From NCBI GenBank assembly GCA_027081115.1, contig JALWLD010000035.1, forward strand, positions 81,615-145,614: DNA of 64,000 bases, read 5' to 3'. The DNA comes from Sulfurovum sp. GTDB taxonomy: Bacteria; Campylobacterota; Campylobacteria; Campylobacterales; Sulfurovaceae. Made by a program: the position numbers and the translations under genes. This document shows positions 10,683 through 20,388 of the stretch, piece after piece (the first letter of the stretch is position 1; every line of letters starts with the position of its first letter). Under the pieces are notes generated by a model that was given only the letters and a program-made list of their open reading frames with translations, had not been told where the DNA came from and did no database searches.

Positions 10683-12343
10683 AACGCTTACTCTTAGTCA
10701 CTCTATTCTCAGTAAACTTATTGCAAGTACAGGCTGCTGAGACAAATGATACCAACGGTACCGAAAAAAAGAAAATAACTATTGAAGATAAGCAAAAACG
10801 CAGTATTGAGAAAAAGCTTCAGAGCCTTATTATTCAAAAAGACGCCCTGGATCTCAAGATCAAGACCAATGACATCTGGACAAAGATCTACAGTAACTAC
10901 CACACACTTAGAGAGTTAAAAGACAAAGAAGAGTTACTTCATGCACAGATTGATGCATTAGAGAGTAAAAAGTCACTCTCAGAACCTGAAAAGAAAGCCC
11001 TGGCTTTAGGGAAGAGTCGTATGTCTATCCTTACAGGTAAACTACAACTACTCAAAGAGTATGAAAAGGATCCTTTTAAGAAATTTCTTAAACCACCGGA
11101 GATCACAACTATTCCAAATGTTGATAATCCATTCAATATCATCTCTGCTATCTCTTACATTAAAAAGTTAAAGTCAGATCAGTCAGATTATGAAAACCGA
11201 TATGAGTCTATCAAAAAAGTAATGGACAAACTTACAGAGAGAAAACTGCTTCTAAAAAAGATACTTCTACTTGACCCAGACAATCTGAAATATCAAGAAG
11301 AGCTACTTGATACAGAGGATAAGATCGCAACCTTTGAACCTGTCGTTGAGATCTTTAACACCACTCAAAATGTCTATACGAAAAAGATCGATGAGATTAC
11401 TCTCAACCTCCAGGCCGATATTAAAAAAGAGATGGAAAAAGCTACATCTATTGGTATGATCATTATCTTCTTCATTTTAATGATCCTGCTGGTCAAATAC
11501 CTTGTTAGACGTTATATGTCTGACAATGACCGATTTTATACCATTAACAAAGCGCTCAATGTAACTTTTGGTACATTGTTACTCTTTACACTCCTATTTG
11601 CCTATATTGAAAATGTAGATTACCTTGTGACCATACTTGGTTTTGCTTCTGCAGGTATTGCAATTGCTATGAAAGATTGGTTTATGTCTATTCTTGGTTG
11701 GTTTGTCATCATTATTGGGGGCTCCATCCATGTAGGTGACAGGGTCAAGTTTGTCAGAGAAGGTATGGAATATGTAGGAGACATTGTCGATATTTCACTG
11801 CTTCGTCTTACCATTCAAGAAGACATTACCCTGACAACCTACATGCATAACCGCAGAGCTGGACGTATTATCTTTGTACCAAACAACTACATCTTTACTG
11901 ATATGATTGCCAACTACTCACATGCCGGGCTTAAAACGGTATGGGACGGTATTGACTTTATGATCACTTTTGATTCTAACGTTTCCAAAGCAACATCTAT
12001 AGCCAAAGAGGTGACCAAAAAATACTCTAAAGGGTATACAGAGATCACAAGAAAACAGCTCAACAAACTACGAAGCCAGTACAGTATGAAAAACACTAAT
12101 GTTGAACCACGTATCTATGCATTTATAGAATCTTATGGTATCAAAGTAAGTGCCTGGTACCATACCAATGCCTATGCTACATTGACATTGAGATCTACTA
12201 TCTCTATGGAGATCATTGAACGTTTACAGAAAGAAGATGATATCACTCTCGCATTTCCTACACAGTCTATATATATGGATAAAGATGTACCTAAGCCTCA
12301 GCCTAATCTTGAAGATGTATTACCAGAGAGAGGCTTATATTGA
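10676..12343 (+). CDS. Mechanosensitive channel, MscS family, with long periplasmic N-terminal domain
   Basis: The 555-residue protein has a signal peptide (1-20) and then a long coiled-coil-rich exported region to about residue 250. Membrane helices at about 255-280, 295-320 and 322-345 follow, the last being the pore helix with 'GFASAGIAIAMKDWFMSILGWFVI'. The beta domain (GDRVKFVREGMEYVGDIVDISLLRLTI) and the alpha/beta cytoplasmic vestibule complete the MscS core. Such channels release solutes after osmotic downshock. It overlaps aroB at its start and its TGA overlaps the mtaB ATG by one base. Confidence 0.9.
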   Translation: MLKRLLLVTLFSVNLLQVQAAETNDTNGTEKKKITIEDKQKRSIEKKLQSLIIQKDALDLKIKTNDIWTKIYSNYHTLRELKDKEELLHAQIDALESKKSLSEPEKKALALGKSRMSILTGKLQLLKEYEKDPFKKFLKPPEITTIPNVDNPFNIISAISYIKKLKSDQSDYENRYESIKKVMDKLTERKLLLKKILLLDPDNLKYQEELLDTEDKIATFEPVVEIFNTTQNVYTKKIDEITLNLQADIKKEMEKATSIGMIIIFFILMILLVKYLVRRYMSDNDRFYTINKALNVTFGTLLLFTLLFAYIENVDYLVTILGFASAGIAIAMKDWFMSILGWFVIIIGGSIHVGDRVKFVREGMEYVGDIVDISLLRLTIQEDITLTTYMHNRRAGRIIFVPNNYIFTDMIANYSHAGLKTVWDGIDFMITFDSNVSKATSIAKEVTKKYSKGYTEITRKQLNKLRSQYSMKNTNVEPRIYAFIESYGIKVSAWYHTNAYATLTLRSTISMEIIERLQKEDDITLAFPTQSIYMDKDVPKPQPNLEDVLPERGLY

Positions 12344-13599
12344 TGCCAAATCGTAAAAAAGTCTATTTTAAAACCTTTGGCTGTCGTACCAACCAGTTTG
12401 ATACACAGGTTATGATGTCAAAACTTTCTGAATTTGATTTCTCCAATGACGAAAACACCTCAGATATCATTGTGGTCAACTCTTGTACTGTTACCAATGG
12501 TGCAGACTCCTCTGTACGTAACTATATCTCTTCTATGAAGCGTAAAAACCCCCATGCAAAAGTCATTTTGGCGGGATGTGGTTCACACTCTAAAGGTGAA
12601 TCTCTCTTTGAAGACAAAAAAGTCTTTGGTGTTATGGGCCATTCTGAAAAAGAAAATATTAACGAGATACTCAAAAATGAGACACCTTTTTACCAGATAG
12701 GAGACCTTGAACACATTGACTCTACGATTGTAGAAGAGTTTGTCGGTAAGAGCAGGGCTTTCATTAAGATTCAGGAGGGGTGTGACTTTAGATGTTCTTA
12801 CTGCATAATACCTGCTGTTAGAGGTGATGCACGTTCACATAAGGAAGAGACCATTATTGAGCAGGTAAGTAAACTGGCATCCAACGGTTTTGGTGAGTTC
12901 ATTTTGACGGGTACCAATGTAGGTTCTTATGGACAAGACCATAATACTTCTATGGCAACTCTGTTGAAAAAAATGTCTATGATCCGTGGAGTACGGCGCA
13001 TACGTATAGGAAGTCTTGAACCTATACAGATAGATGATGCCTTTATGGAACTCTTGGATGAACCCTGGATGGCAAAACACTTACATATTGCTTTGCAGCA
13101 TACCTCAGACAAAATGCTTGAACTCATGAACAGACGTAATACCTTTGCAACAGATATTGCACTTTTTGAAAAAATTGCAAGTAAAGGCTATGCTTTGGGT
13201 ACAGATTTTATTGTCGGGCATCCGGGTGAAGACGAAAAAGAGTGGACAGAAGCTGTTGACAGAGTAAAGTCTTTGCCACTGACACATGTCCATGCCTTCT
13301 CCTACTCCAAACGTGACAATACCGCTTCTGCTACTATGAAACCTGAAATAAGAGGAAATGTAGCCAAAGAGAGACATAAAGAACTTACATCTATTGTAAA
13401 AGCAAAAAACTATGCCTTTAGGCGTGATCATAATAAAGATCTTGAAGTACTTCTTGAAAATGGTAAAGAGGGTCTCTTTACCGGTTTTGACCAATACTTT
13501 AACAAAGTAGAGGTGACAAGTCAAGAGGACCTCTCTTCAAACTGGGTCTTGTTAAACAATGTGGAGGTTGTCAGTGATGGAAACAAAGCAGCACTTTAA
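12343..13599 (+). CDS. mtaB: tRNA t6A37 methylthiotransferase MtaB
   Basis: The 418-residue radical-SAM enzyme adds a methylthio group to t6A at position 37 of ANN-decoding tRNAs. The N-terminal UPF0004 domain has its three cluster cysteines in FGCRTNQFD, VNSCTVT and AGCGSH. The radical-SAM core has CxxxCxxC in GCDFRCSYCIIP. MtaB is distinguished from MiaB and RimO by the CRTNQ start. I choose ATG 12343, where TGATG overlaps the mscS stop, over the TTG one codon upstream. Its 3' end overlaps the FtsH-like gene by 23 bp. Confidence 0.93.
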   Translation: MPNRKKVYFKTFGCRTNQFDTQVMMSKLSEFDFSNDENTSDIIVVNSCTVTNGADSSVRNYISSMKRKNPHAKVILAGCGSHSKGESLFEDKKVFGVMGHSEKENINEILKNETPFYQIGDLEHIDSTIVEEFVGKSRAFIKIQEGCDFRCSYCIIPAVRGDARSHKEETIIEQVSKLASNGFGEFILTGTNVGSYGQDHNTSMATLLKKMSMIRGVRRIRIGSLEPIQIDDAFMELLDEPWMAKHLHIALQHTSDKMLELMNRRNTFATDIALFEKIASKGYALGTDFIVGHPGEDEKEWTEAVDRVKSLPLTHVHAFSYSKRDNTASATMKPEIRGNVAKERHKELTSIVKAKNYAFRRDHNKDLEVLLENGKEGLFTGFDQYFNKVEVTSQEDLSSNWVLLNNVEVVSDGNKAAL

Positions 13600-15244
13600 A
13601 ACACTTTTTGAGAGTAAAAAGGTACAGATCATCCTTGTTCTGCTTATCCTTCTTTTGTCACTGACCGCCTATGGAATACTCCGAGACAAAGATGATATTA
13701 TTACCCATAAAGAGGCCAATACACTCTTTACTAAAGACAAAATAGAGAAGCTTGTCATAGATGGTGACTATATACACATTAAAACAGCTGACAAGGGATA
13801 CAAAGTCTACAAAGAGGCCATCAATACCTCTTCATTTTTTTCAAAATACCCTGTAGAAGTCAAAGAAGACAGTACATACCTTTATGACATACTCTCATTG
13901 CTTATTTTATTGGGTGCATTTCTATTTCTCTTCCGTTTAATGAAACAGAACAAACTACAGCAACTCAAACAGATACGCTCAGCCAAAGTAGACAATACAG
14001 AAATCTATGAACCGGTACAAGCGCTCAAATCCAATGTACGTTTTTCAGATGTTGCTGGTATCAAAGATGTGAAAGAGGAGCTTGAGGAGATCATTGATTT
14101 CCTTCGTGAACCACAAAAATACCGAGATCTTGACATCCGTCTGCCAAAAGGTGTTTTACTTGTAGGACCTCCTGGTGTAGGTAAAACCTTTATTTCAAAA
14201 GCTGTTGCAGGAGAAGCAGGGGTACCTTTCTTTTATCAGAGTGGTGCTTCCTTTGTACATATTTATGTAGGTATGGGTGCAAAAAGAGTTTCGGAACTTT
14301 TTAAAAAAGCCAAACAGATGGCTCCAAGTATCATCTTCATTGACGAGATAGATGCCGTAGGTAAAAGCCGTGGAGATTTCAGAAACGATGAAAGAGAAGC
14401 TACTCTCAATCAACTACTTACTGAAATGGATGGTTTTGAAGAGAGTTCAGGGGTTATTGTTATTGGTGCAACAAACAAAATAGATGTGCTGGATGAAGCA
14501 CTGCTGAGAGCAGGACGTTTTGACAGACGTATACATATCTCTTTGCCAGATCTTGAAGACAGAGCTAAAACACTGGAACTGTACCTTGCGCATAAGCCCA
14601 ATGCGGTAGATATTCATCATGTGGCAAGAATGACCGTAGGATTCAACTCTGCTGCCCTTGATACCCTGACTAACGAAGCTGCTCTTTTTGCCATGAGAGA
14701 AAGGCGTGCAACGGTTGAGACATCAGATTTTGAGGCTGTAAGAGAAAAAGTACTCTCAGGTAAGAGAAAAATACTCTCATTCACAGAAGAAGAGCGTAAG
14801 ATACAAGCTGTCTATCAAGGTGCAAAAGCAGTTATTGCCACCTGGTTGGATGTAGAGTTTGAAAAGATCGGTATTGTAACAACCCGTCTTATTACGCAAG
14901 AGCATGAGATCCTTTCACGTTCAAAGTTACTCAACCGCATTAAAGTCTACCTGGCAGGGAGTATCGCTACACAGATGCACTATAATGAACAGTTTACCAA
15001 TGCAAAATCAGATATTTTGCTGGCAAAAGAGCTTGTGAAAAAGGTGATCTATGAGTATTCTATGTCAGAGAACTTTGTGGTTACTCCATATCAGGAGGAG
15101 GAGCTTATGAAAGCTTCTGTTTCTGAAGTCAAAGCACTGCTAAAAACCCTTGAGAAAGCACTCAATGAAGTCTCAACCTACCTTCTTGAACATGAAAATA
15201 TTTCCCAGGATGAGTGTAAAGAGATCTTGCGAGAGATCTTTTAA
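13577..15244 (+). CDS. FtsH-like AAA ATPase lacking the protease zinc motif
   Basis: The 555-residue protein has the FtsH layout: two membrane helices (about 12-28 and 95-112), an AAA domain with Walker A GPPGVGKT (about 197-204), Walker B IIFIDEID and the second region of homology LLRAGRFDRR, then an M41-like C-terminal domain. Where FtsH has the catalytic HEAGH this protein has YQGAK at residues 413-417, so both zinc histidines and the glutamate are gone. The third-ligand aspartate region (NAKSDILLAKEL) survives. It is likely a non-proteolytic unfoldase or adaptor for true FtsH. ATG 13577 follows GGAGG by 9 nt; an upstream ATG at 13559 lacks this. Confidence 0.88.
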   Translation: METKQHFKTLFESKKVQIILVLLILLLSLTAYGILRDKDDIITHKEANTLFTKDKIEKLVIDGDYIHIKTADKGYKVYKEAINTSSFFSKYPVEVKEDSTYLYDILSLLILLGAFLFLFRLMKQNKLQQLKQIRSAKVDNTEIYEPVQALKSNVRFSDVAGIKDVKEELEEIIDFLREPQKYRDLDIRLPKGVLLVGPPGVGKTFISKAVAGEAGVPFFYQSGASFVHIYVGMGAKRVSELFKKAKQMAPSIIFIDEIDAVGKSRGDFRNDEREATLNQLLTEMDGFEESSGVIVIGATNKIDVLDEALLRAGRFDRRIHISLPDLEDRAKTLELYLAHKPNAVDIHHVARMTVGFNSAALDTLTNEAALFAMRERRATVETSDFEAVREKVLSGKRKILSFTEEERKIQAVYQGAKAVIATWLDVEFEKIGIVTTRLITQEHEILSRSKLLNRIKVYLAGSIATQMHYNEQFTNAKSDILLAKELVKKVIYEYSMSENFVVTPYQEEELMKASVSEVKALLKTLEKALNEVSTYLLEHENISQDECKEILREIF

Positions 15245-15245
15245 G

Positions 15246-15761
15246 ATGCACTACTTTAATGGTTTTTCTCTTCAAGATGAAGAAAAATACTTCCAGACAT
15301 TTCTTCTCAATAGTGAACTCAGTGTTGCAGGATTCTCCTACGGTGCACAAAAAGCACTTGAGTATGTCTATAAAAGTAAAGAGCGTGTAGATCGACTTAT
15401 TTTACTCTCTCCTGCATTTTTTCAAACACAAAAACCTTCTTTTTTACGTACACAGTTGCGTTATTTTGAAGCAGGACAAGAAGCCTATGTTAAACAGTTT
15501 TTACAAAATGTAGCATCTCCTTCAAACATAGATCTCTCAAGCTGTTTAAACCTGGGAAACAAAGAGGAACTTGAAGCACTTTTAACCTATGTTTGGGAAG
15601 AGGATAAGATAAAAGAGATACTTAACAGGGGTACAGTTATAGAGGTTTTTTTTGGAAGTGAAGACAAGATTATCAAGGTAGAAGATGCGCTTGATTTTTT
15701 TACCTCTTTTACAACAACCTACTACATCAAAGATGTAGGACATTTGTTAGTAAAAGCCTAA
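15246..15761 (+). CDS. bioV: Pimeloyl-[acyl-carrier protein] methyl ester esterase, BioV type
   Basis: The 171-residue protein is a compact alpha/beta hydrolase. The nucleophile elbow GFSYG has Ser31, and Asp140 (GSEDK) and His166 (VGHLL) complete a plausible triad. The start (MHYFNGFSLQDEE) and small size match the BioV family that Campylobacterota use instead of BioH to release pimeloyl-ACP for biotin synthesis. The start ATG lies 1 bp after the FtsH-like stop, so it is the last gene of the string. The family name comes from memory of the pattern, not an alignment. Confidence 0.8.
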   Translation: MHYFNGFSLQDEEKYFQTFLLNSELSVAGFSYGAQKALEYVYKSKERVDRLILLSPAFFQTQKPSFLRTQLRYFEAGQEAYVKQFLQNVASPSNIDLSSCLNLGNKEELEALLTYVWEEDKIKEILNRGTVIEVFFGSEDKIIKVEDALDFFTSFTTTYYIKDVGHLLVKA

Positions 15762-15795
15762 AGGCTCTTTTCTCTTAAGTATTAAATAGCTACAT

Positions 15796-16725
15796 TCACT
15801 CCTCGTCGGGACAATCCTGTTTAGAGAGTATCATTTTTACAACATGCTCAGAAGCAAGGGTATTGTTTATATCTTGCCTATAGGATTCTATAGCAACATC
15901 ATCTTCTGTTGTCATATTTTTATACTCCAAAAGATTCATACGTTTTACTGCTTTTTTTGCTTCATCAATTTTAGTAAGACCACCAACCTCTTTTATATTT
16001 CTCTGATGGGCAATTAGGTGTGCATAGAAACGTATGAAAAGTGCTGTGGCACTTTTATTGTTAGCCGCAAAGAATGAGAGTAGAAGTTCACTTCCCGACT
16101 CTTCAAAAGATGCAAAATCCTCCACTGTTATCTGATCTTTCCTCATTTCAAAATTAAGTATTTTTTCAAAAACATGAGATTTGAGGCGAATGAAGAAGAA
16201 ATGTCCCATATAGGTACCTTTGTAGTCACAGGTATAAAAGGCATTGTAGGGGTGGAGTGACCACTCTTTAAATTGTTCCATAGTTACACGGGTAAATTCA
16301 TGATTGAGATTTTTATGCACATCCATATTGATCTCTAAAATTATATCTATCTGTTCTGAATTACGCACAGATTGAATAGTAAGATCATCCATCTTGATGA
16401 AGCCAGAAGGGAAATCATATAGATAATGTTTACTTTTACCTATAAGGTTATTCATACCCACCTGGCAAATACGTTTTTCAGCTTCTTCGACAGAGTAGCC
16501 ATCCCAACAGGGCAACGCCACATCAGACTGTTTCTGAAAATATTTAATGATACTGACCTGTTTGGAAGTTCTAGGTTTGATCAGGTTTCGTTCCCACTTA
16601 CTCAGCGTTGTTCCATCCAATGCAGAAAAACTCTCAATATCATGAATATATAGATCGTTTACAAGATCTTCTTGTGTTAATCCATACTTATCTCTACATC
16701 CTCTCAAATATTCGTTGAACTGCAA
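15796..16725 (-). CDS. XRE-type helix-turn-helix regulator with unknown C-terminal domain
   Basis: The 309-residue protein has an N-terminal helix-turn-helix at about 5-65 (FNEYLRGCRDKYGLTQEDLV ... GTTLSKWERNLIKPRT). The 220-residue remainder contains a segment that could be a GNAT-like fold ('YNAFYTCDYKGTYMGHFFFIRLK'), but I cannot confirm it. It is probably a ligand- or stress-responsive repressor. No obvious target is adjacent: bioV converges on it, and the methyltransferase upstream is on the same strand 65 bp away. Confidence 0.75.
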   Translation of the reverse strand: MQFNEYLRGCRDKYGLTQEDLVNDLYIHDIESFSALDGTTLSKWERNLIKPRTSKQVSIIKYFQKQSDVALPCWDGYSVEEAEKRICQVGMNNLIGKSKHYLYDFPSGFIKMDDLTIQSVRNSEQIDIILEINMDVHKNLNHEFTRVTMEQFKEWSLHPYNAFYTCDYKGTYMGHFFFIRLKSHVFEKILNFEMRKDQITVEDFASFEESGSELLLSFFAANNKSATALFIRFYAHLIAHQRNIKEVGGLTKIDEAKKAVKRMNLLEYKNMTTEDDVAIESYRQDINNTLASEHVVKMILSKQDCPDEE

Positions 16726-16790
16726 ACCTACACCTTATTATTTAGTTTTATGAGTATATCGTAGTTGTGATTATATTTGTAGACATCCCA

Positions 16791-17987
16791 TTAGTATTTT
16801 CGGATGAATACTACTTTCAAATAATTCCCCTCTTTAAATGTATCACTCACTCTGAAATCTTTTGGAAGGCTAAAGGTCTCTTCTATGCTGTACTTTTCAT
16901 TTAATTCTTTAAAGGCTTTCTCAATGAAGGTTTTAAAACGTTTCATATCGAAATTCGAAGCATTGGTCGAAGCAACTATAATACCATTTCTATTGGTGAT
17001 TTGTATGGCTTCTTTAAGTAGTTTGACATAATCTTTTGAAGCAGAGAAGGTATGTTTTTTAGATCGTGCAAAACTTGGTGGGTCTAATACAACCATGTCA
17101 AAAGAGAGTTTTTTACGTACAGCATATTTAAAATAATTAAATACATCTTCTACAATAATTTTTTGTTTCTCAAGGTCAATATTGTTAACCAAAAACTGCT
17201 CTTGGGTCTTTTTTCTGCTTCGGTTTGCAAGATCAACTGAGGTTGTATCATTTGCACCACCCAATGCAGCAAAAACAGAAAAAGCACCTGTATAAGAGAA
17301 AGTATTGAGTACCGTATTACCTTTGGCATACTTGTCTCTAATCGTTTTTCTTACCTCTTTTTGATCTAAAAAGATACCTACCATAGCTCCATCATCCAGG
17401 TAGACAGCAAAATTAGCATCATTCTCTTTTACAATCAGTGGTTCTGGAGCCTTTTGACCACAGATAAAGTCATCCGTATCGTCCAGATATTGTCCTTTTG
17501 CATCAAAACGTTTTTTTTGGTAAATCCCTTTGTAGCTTACTGTAGCCTGTAGTGCTTTTAAAATATCTTCTTTAAAGGTATATATTCCTATGCTGTACCA
17601 GGTCAGCAGATAGTAACCATCAAAGTAGTCAATGGTCAAACCACCCAAACCATCTCCTTCTCCATTTAAAACTCTAAAAGCTGTAGTCACTTCTGAATGG
17701 TAAAAGTCTTGACGGTATGTTATGGCTTCTTTGATCTTTTTGACAAAAAAATCTTTATCTATGGTTACCTCTTTTTTTCTACTGAGTATCCAGCCATACC
17801 CTTTGTTCTGTTTCCCAAAATATCCTTTTGCAATAAATTTATTTTTATCATCTAAAAGTGTCAGAATCGTTCCTTCATCTTCTACTTTAGACCAGTTTTC
17901 AAGAGATTCAGGAGAGATGAGCGGGTAGCCGTTTTTATAGGCATTGACAAAGGTTGGATTGACTTTCAGGTCGATAGATTTTCGCAT
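16791..17987 (-). CDS. Class I SAM-dependent rRNA methyltransferase, RlmI-like
   Basis: The 398-residue protein has an N-terminal PUA-like domain (about 1-80), a linker, and a C-terminal Rossmann methyltransferase. The motifs are NTFSYTGAFSVFAALGGA (SAM-binding), VDLANRSRKKTQEQF and the catalytic-loop DPPSFARSKK. This order is that of RlmI, which makes m5C in 23S rRNA. The residue specificity could differ in this lineage. AAGGA precedes the ATG. Confidence 0.88.
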   Translation of the reverse strand: MRKSIDLKVNPTFVNAYKNGYPLISPESLENWSKVEDEGTILTLLDDKNKFIAKGYFGKQNKGYGWILSRKKEVTIDKDFFVKKIKEAITYRQDFYHSEVTTAFRVLNGEGDGLGGLTIDYFDGYYLLTWYSIGIYTFKEDILKALQATVSYKGIYQKKRFDAKGQYLDDTDDFICGQKAPEPLIVKENDANFAVYLDDGAMVGIFLDQKEVRKTIRDKYAKGNTVLNTFSYTGAFSVFAALGGANDTTSVDLANRSRKKTQEQFLVNNIDLEKQKIIVEDVFNYFKYAVRKKLSFDMVVLDPPSFARSKKHTFSASKDYVKLLKEAIQITNRNGIIVASTNASNFDMKRFKTFIEKAFKELNEKYSIEETFSLPKDFRVSDTFKEGNYLKVVFIRKY

Positions 17988-18230
17988 AGAGCGTATCCTT
18001 AGTAGTACTTGATTTGAAATTATAGTATAAAAATGTCATGATATACCTAGACTAAAGTGTTTTGTATTACAATCTATGTATGATTCTTCATACAATTTAG
18101 TAGATGAAAAGCCAAAGTACGGTTGATTCTATCAAAGAGATAGAGGGAAAAGGGCTTGAAAAAGACAGGCAGAGTACTCTCAACAAAGCACAACTTTCAG
18201 AAGATATAAAATTAAGACAGAAGGAATCAG

Positions 18231-19046
18231 ATGACCAATATTGTAATCACAGGCTGTTCAAGCGGTATTGGTCTTGAAACGGCACAATATTTAAAAGAAA
18301 AGAAGATAAAAGTCTTTCCCACAGCCAGAGACCCCAAAGATGTAGAGATGCTCAAAACACTTGGCTTTGAAGATGCTATGCTCTTGGATGTACGAAATGC
18401 TGAGGAGATCACATCTGTCATTAAAACTGTACTGGCGAAAGAGGGTAAGATTGACATCTGGTTCAACAATGCAGGCTATGGACAACCCGGTGCTATTGAA
18501 GACATAAGCACTGAAGTCTTGAGAGATCAATTTGAGACCAATCTCTTTGGACTGCATGAGTGTACCATGCAGATCATCCCTGTGATGAGAAAACAAGGTT
18601 ACGGAAAAATTATACAACATGCTTCAATACTGGGTCTTGTTTCTCTCTTTGGACGAGGTGCTTACAATGCCAGTAAATATGCTATTGAAGGCTTAACTGA
18701 TACCTTGCGTTTAGAATTGGAAGGCACAGAGATATATCCTGTTTTGTTAAATACCGGACCAATCACAAGTCATTTTAGAAAAAATGCATTAAAAAAACTC
18801 AAAGAGAATGTAGATATTGAACACTCAGTATTCACACAGAGATATCATAAAAGTCTTTCTGCAGATAAAAGTAAGGTGCCATTCAATGAAAAAGCTGTGT
18901 CTGTTGCAAAAGTTGTTCACAAAATTGTTTTGGCAAAGAGACCAAAACCACGTTACTATATTACCAAAGCAACGTATCTGCTGGGCTATCTCAAACGCAT
19001 ACTCAGTACATCGCTGTTAGATAAAATATTGTTAAAAATCAATTAA
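18231..19046 (+). CDS. Short-chain dehydrogenase/reductase
   Basis: The 271-residue protein is a classical SDR: TGCSSGIG (cofactor loop near 7-14), NNAGYG, a serine strand in 'QHASILGLVSLFGRG' and the YNASK catalytic Tyr/Lys pair. An arginine after the second strand (TARDP) suggests NADP preference. The C-terminus is basic and hydrophobic (LLGYLKRILSTSLLDKILLKIN) and may touch the membrane. The substrate is unknown. GAAGGAATCAG precedes the ATG. Confidence 0.9.
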   Translation: MTNIVITGCSSGIGLETAQYLKEKKIKVFPTARDPKDVEMLKTLGFEDAMLLDVRNAEEITSVIKTVLAKEGKIDIWFNNAGYGQPGAIEDISTEVLRDQFETNLFGLHECTMQIIPVMRKQGYGKIIQHASILGLVSLFGRGAYNASKYAIEGLTDTLRLELEGTEIYPVLLNTGPITSHFRKNALKKLKENVDIEHSVFTQRYHKSLSADKSKVPFNEKAVSVAKVVHKIVLAKRPKPRYYITKATYLLGYLKRILSTSLLDKILLKIN

Positions 19047-19152
19047 GTAAAGCATAGTGAAATATCTAAGATAAAATAATACACGTTTTCATGATAAAAT
19101 CTAACTAATTATCTTGCAACAAATATTTAAAGAGTATTCACTAAAGGTTATC

Positions 19153-19755
19153 TTACTTGTCTGTTTCTTCTATTTGAAGTAAGGTATCCCAACTTCTTGG
19201 GATCTTAAGTATATAGGCTACTTTTGAAAAGACCCATGAACGTGGTACTGCACCAAAAAATCGACTGTCTGCTGAGTTGTCCCTGTAGTCCCCCAACATC
19301 AAAAAATGGTCTTTTTTTACAAGGGATATTGGTAGTTTGGTTAATACTTTAGGAACATCAAGTCTCCAGTTATGTACCACTCCATAATATTTGACATAGG
19401 GATCTTTGATAAAATATCCATTCTTTGTACTTACAATATCTATATCATACTTCTGTGCCAATTTTTTTGTTTTTGTTGAATTCCCATCCAATTGAAGATA
19501 AAAAGAGCGTTTATCTTCAAAAAAAATATCACCGGGAAGTGCTGCACATCGCTTAATATAGAGCCGGTTATCAGGATCGAAGGGATGTTTGACAACAAGC
19601 ATGTCTCCTCGCTCAATAAGATTAAACTTTCTATAGGTGATAACAATATCGTTATCTAACAAACCATAGTTCATACTTGTACCACTGATTTTATAAATAC
19701 CAAAGAAGTAAAAAAAGGAGAGAAGTACTATGAGCGCCAATAAAATCTTTTTCAT
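19153..19755 (-). CDS. lepB: Signal peptidase I (S26 family)
   Basis: The 200-residue protein has one N-terminal membrane helix (3-20), then the serine-nucleophile motif SGTSM with Ser27 and the general-base lysine Lys68 in YIKRCAALPGD. The family box LGDYRDNSADSRFFGAV is near the end. It cuts signal peptides from exported preproteins at the outer face of the inner membrane. It is shorter than E. coli LepB, with one membrane helix rather than two; a second, main LepB elsewhere in the genome is possible. Confidence 0.87.
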   Translation of the reverse strand: MKKILLALIVLLSFFYFFGIYKISGTSMNYGLLDNDIVITYRKFNLIERGDMLVVKHPFDPDNRLYIKRCAALPGDIFFEDKRSFYLQLDGNSTKTKKLAQKYDIDIVSTKNGYFIKDPYVKYYGVVHNWRLDVPKVLTKLPISLVKKDHFLMLGDYRDNSADSRFFGAVPRSWVFSKVAYILKIPRSWDTLLQIEETDK

Positions 19756-19827
19756 ACTCGATTATAACTGTTTTGGTTAAAACTCTTTAGCTATAATCTC
19801 ATCCTAAATCAGAAATAGGGCACAAGT

Positions 19828-20361
19828 ATGGATAAGATCAAAATTGGTGTAGTAACCACAAGTGACAGAGCATCTCAGGGAATCTATGAAGATATCTCCG
19901 GTGTTGCAATCATGGATACCATGAAAGAGTATTTACTCAATGAGTGTGAATATGAGTATAGATGTATTCCTGACGAGCAGAGCCTTATTGAAACAACACT
20001 GGTAGAGCTTGCGCGTGATGAAAACTGTGATCTCATTGTTACAACCGGCGGTACAGGTCCGGCGATGAGAGATGTAACTACTGAAGCCACTGAAAATGTC
20101 TGTCAAAAGCTACTTCCCGGTTTTGGAGAGCAGATGAGGGCGGTCAGTCTTCAGTATGTACCCACTGCAATCCTTTCACGTCAGACTGCCGGTATTTGTA
20201 ATGGCGCACTTATTATCAATCTTCCTGGTAAACCAAAGTCTATCCGTGAATGTCTTGACGCTGTCTTCCCCGCAGTACCATACTGTATAGATCTTATTGG
20301 CGGATCATATATGAAAGCCAATGAAGAGGTCATCAAGATCTTTAGGCCTAAGCAAAAGTAA
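19828..20361 (+). CDS. mogA: Molybdopterin adenylyltransferase
   Basis: The 177-residue protein is a single MoCF-biosynthesis domain. It carries TTGGTGPAMRDVTTEA, the molybdopterin/ATP loop of MogA/MoaB, and the NLPGKPKSIRECL end typical of MogA. It adenylylates molybdopterin before metal insertion. MoaB is very similar, so the exact paralogue is less certain than the family. It is followed by two small genes facing the same way. Confidence 0.9.
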   Translation: MDKIKIGVVTTSDRASQGIYEDISGVAIMDTMKEYLLNECEYEYRCIPDEQSLIETTLVELARDENCDLIVTTGGTGPAMRDVTTEATENVCQKLLPGFGEQMRAVSLQYVPTAILSRQTAGICNGALIINLPGKPKSIRECLDAVFPAVPYCIDLIGGSYMKANEEVIKIFRPKQK

Positions 20362-20388
20362 CAGTAAAATAGGGACATACTAAATAAT

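Noticed and set aside
18104..18277. A 57-codon frame upstream of the SDR gene, overlapping its start
   Set aside because: The amphipathic sequence is plausible but it lacks a ribosome site and overlaps a well-supported gene by 47 bp.
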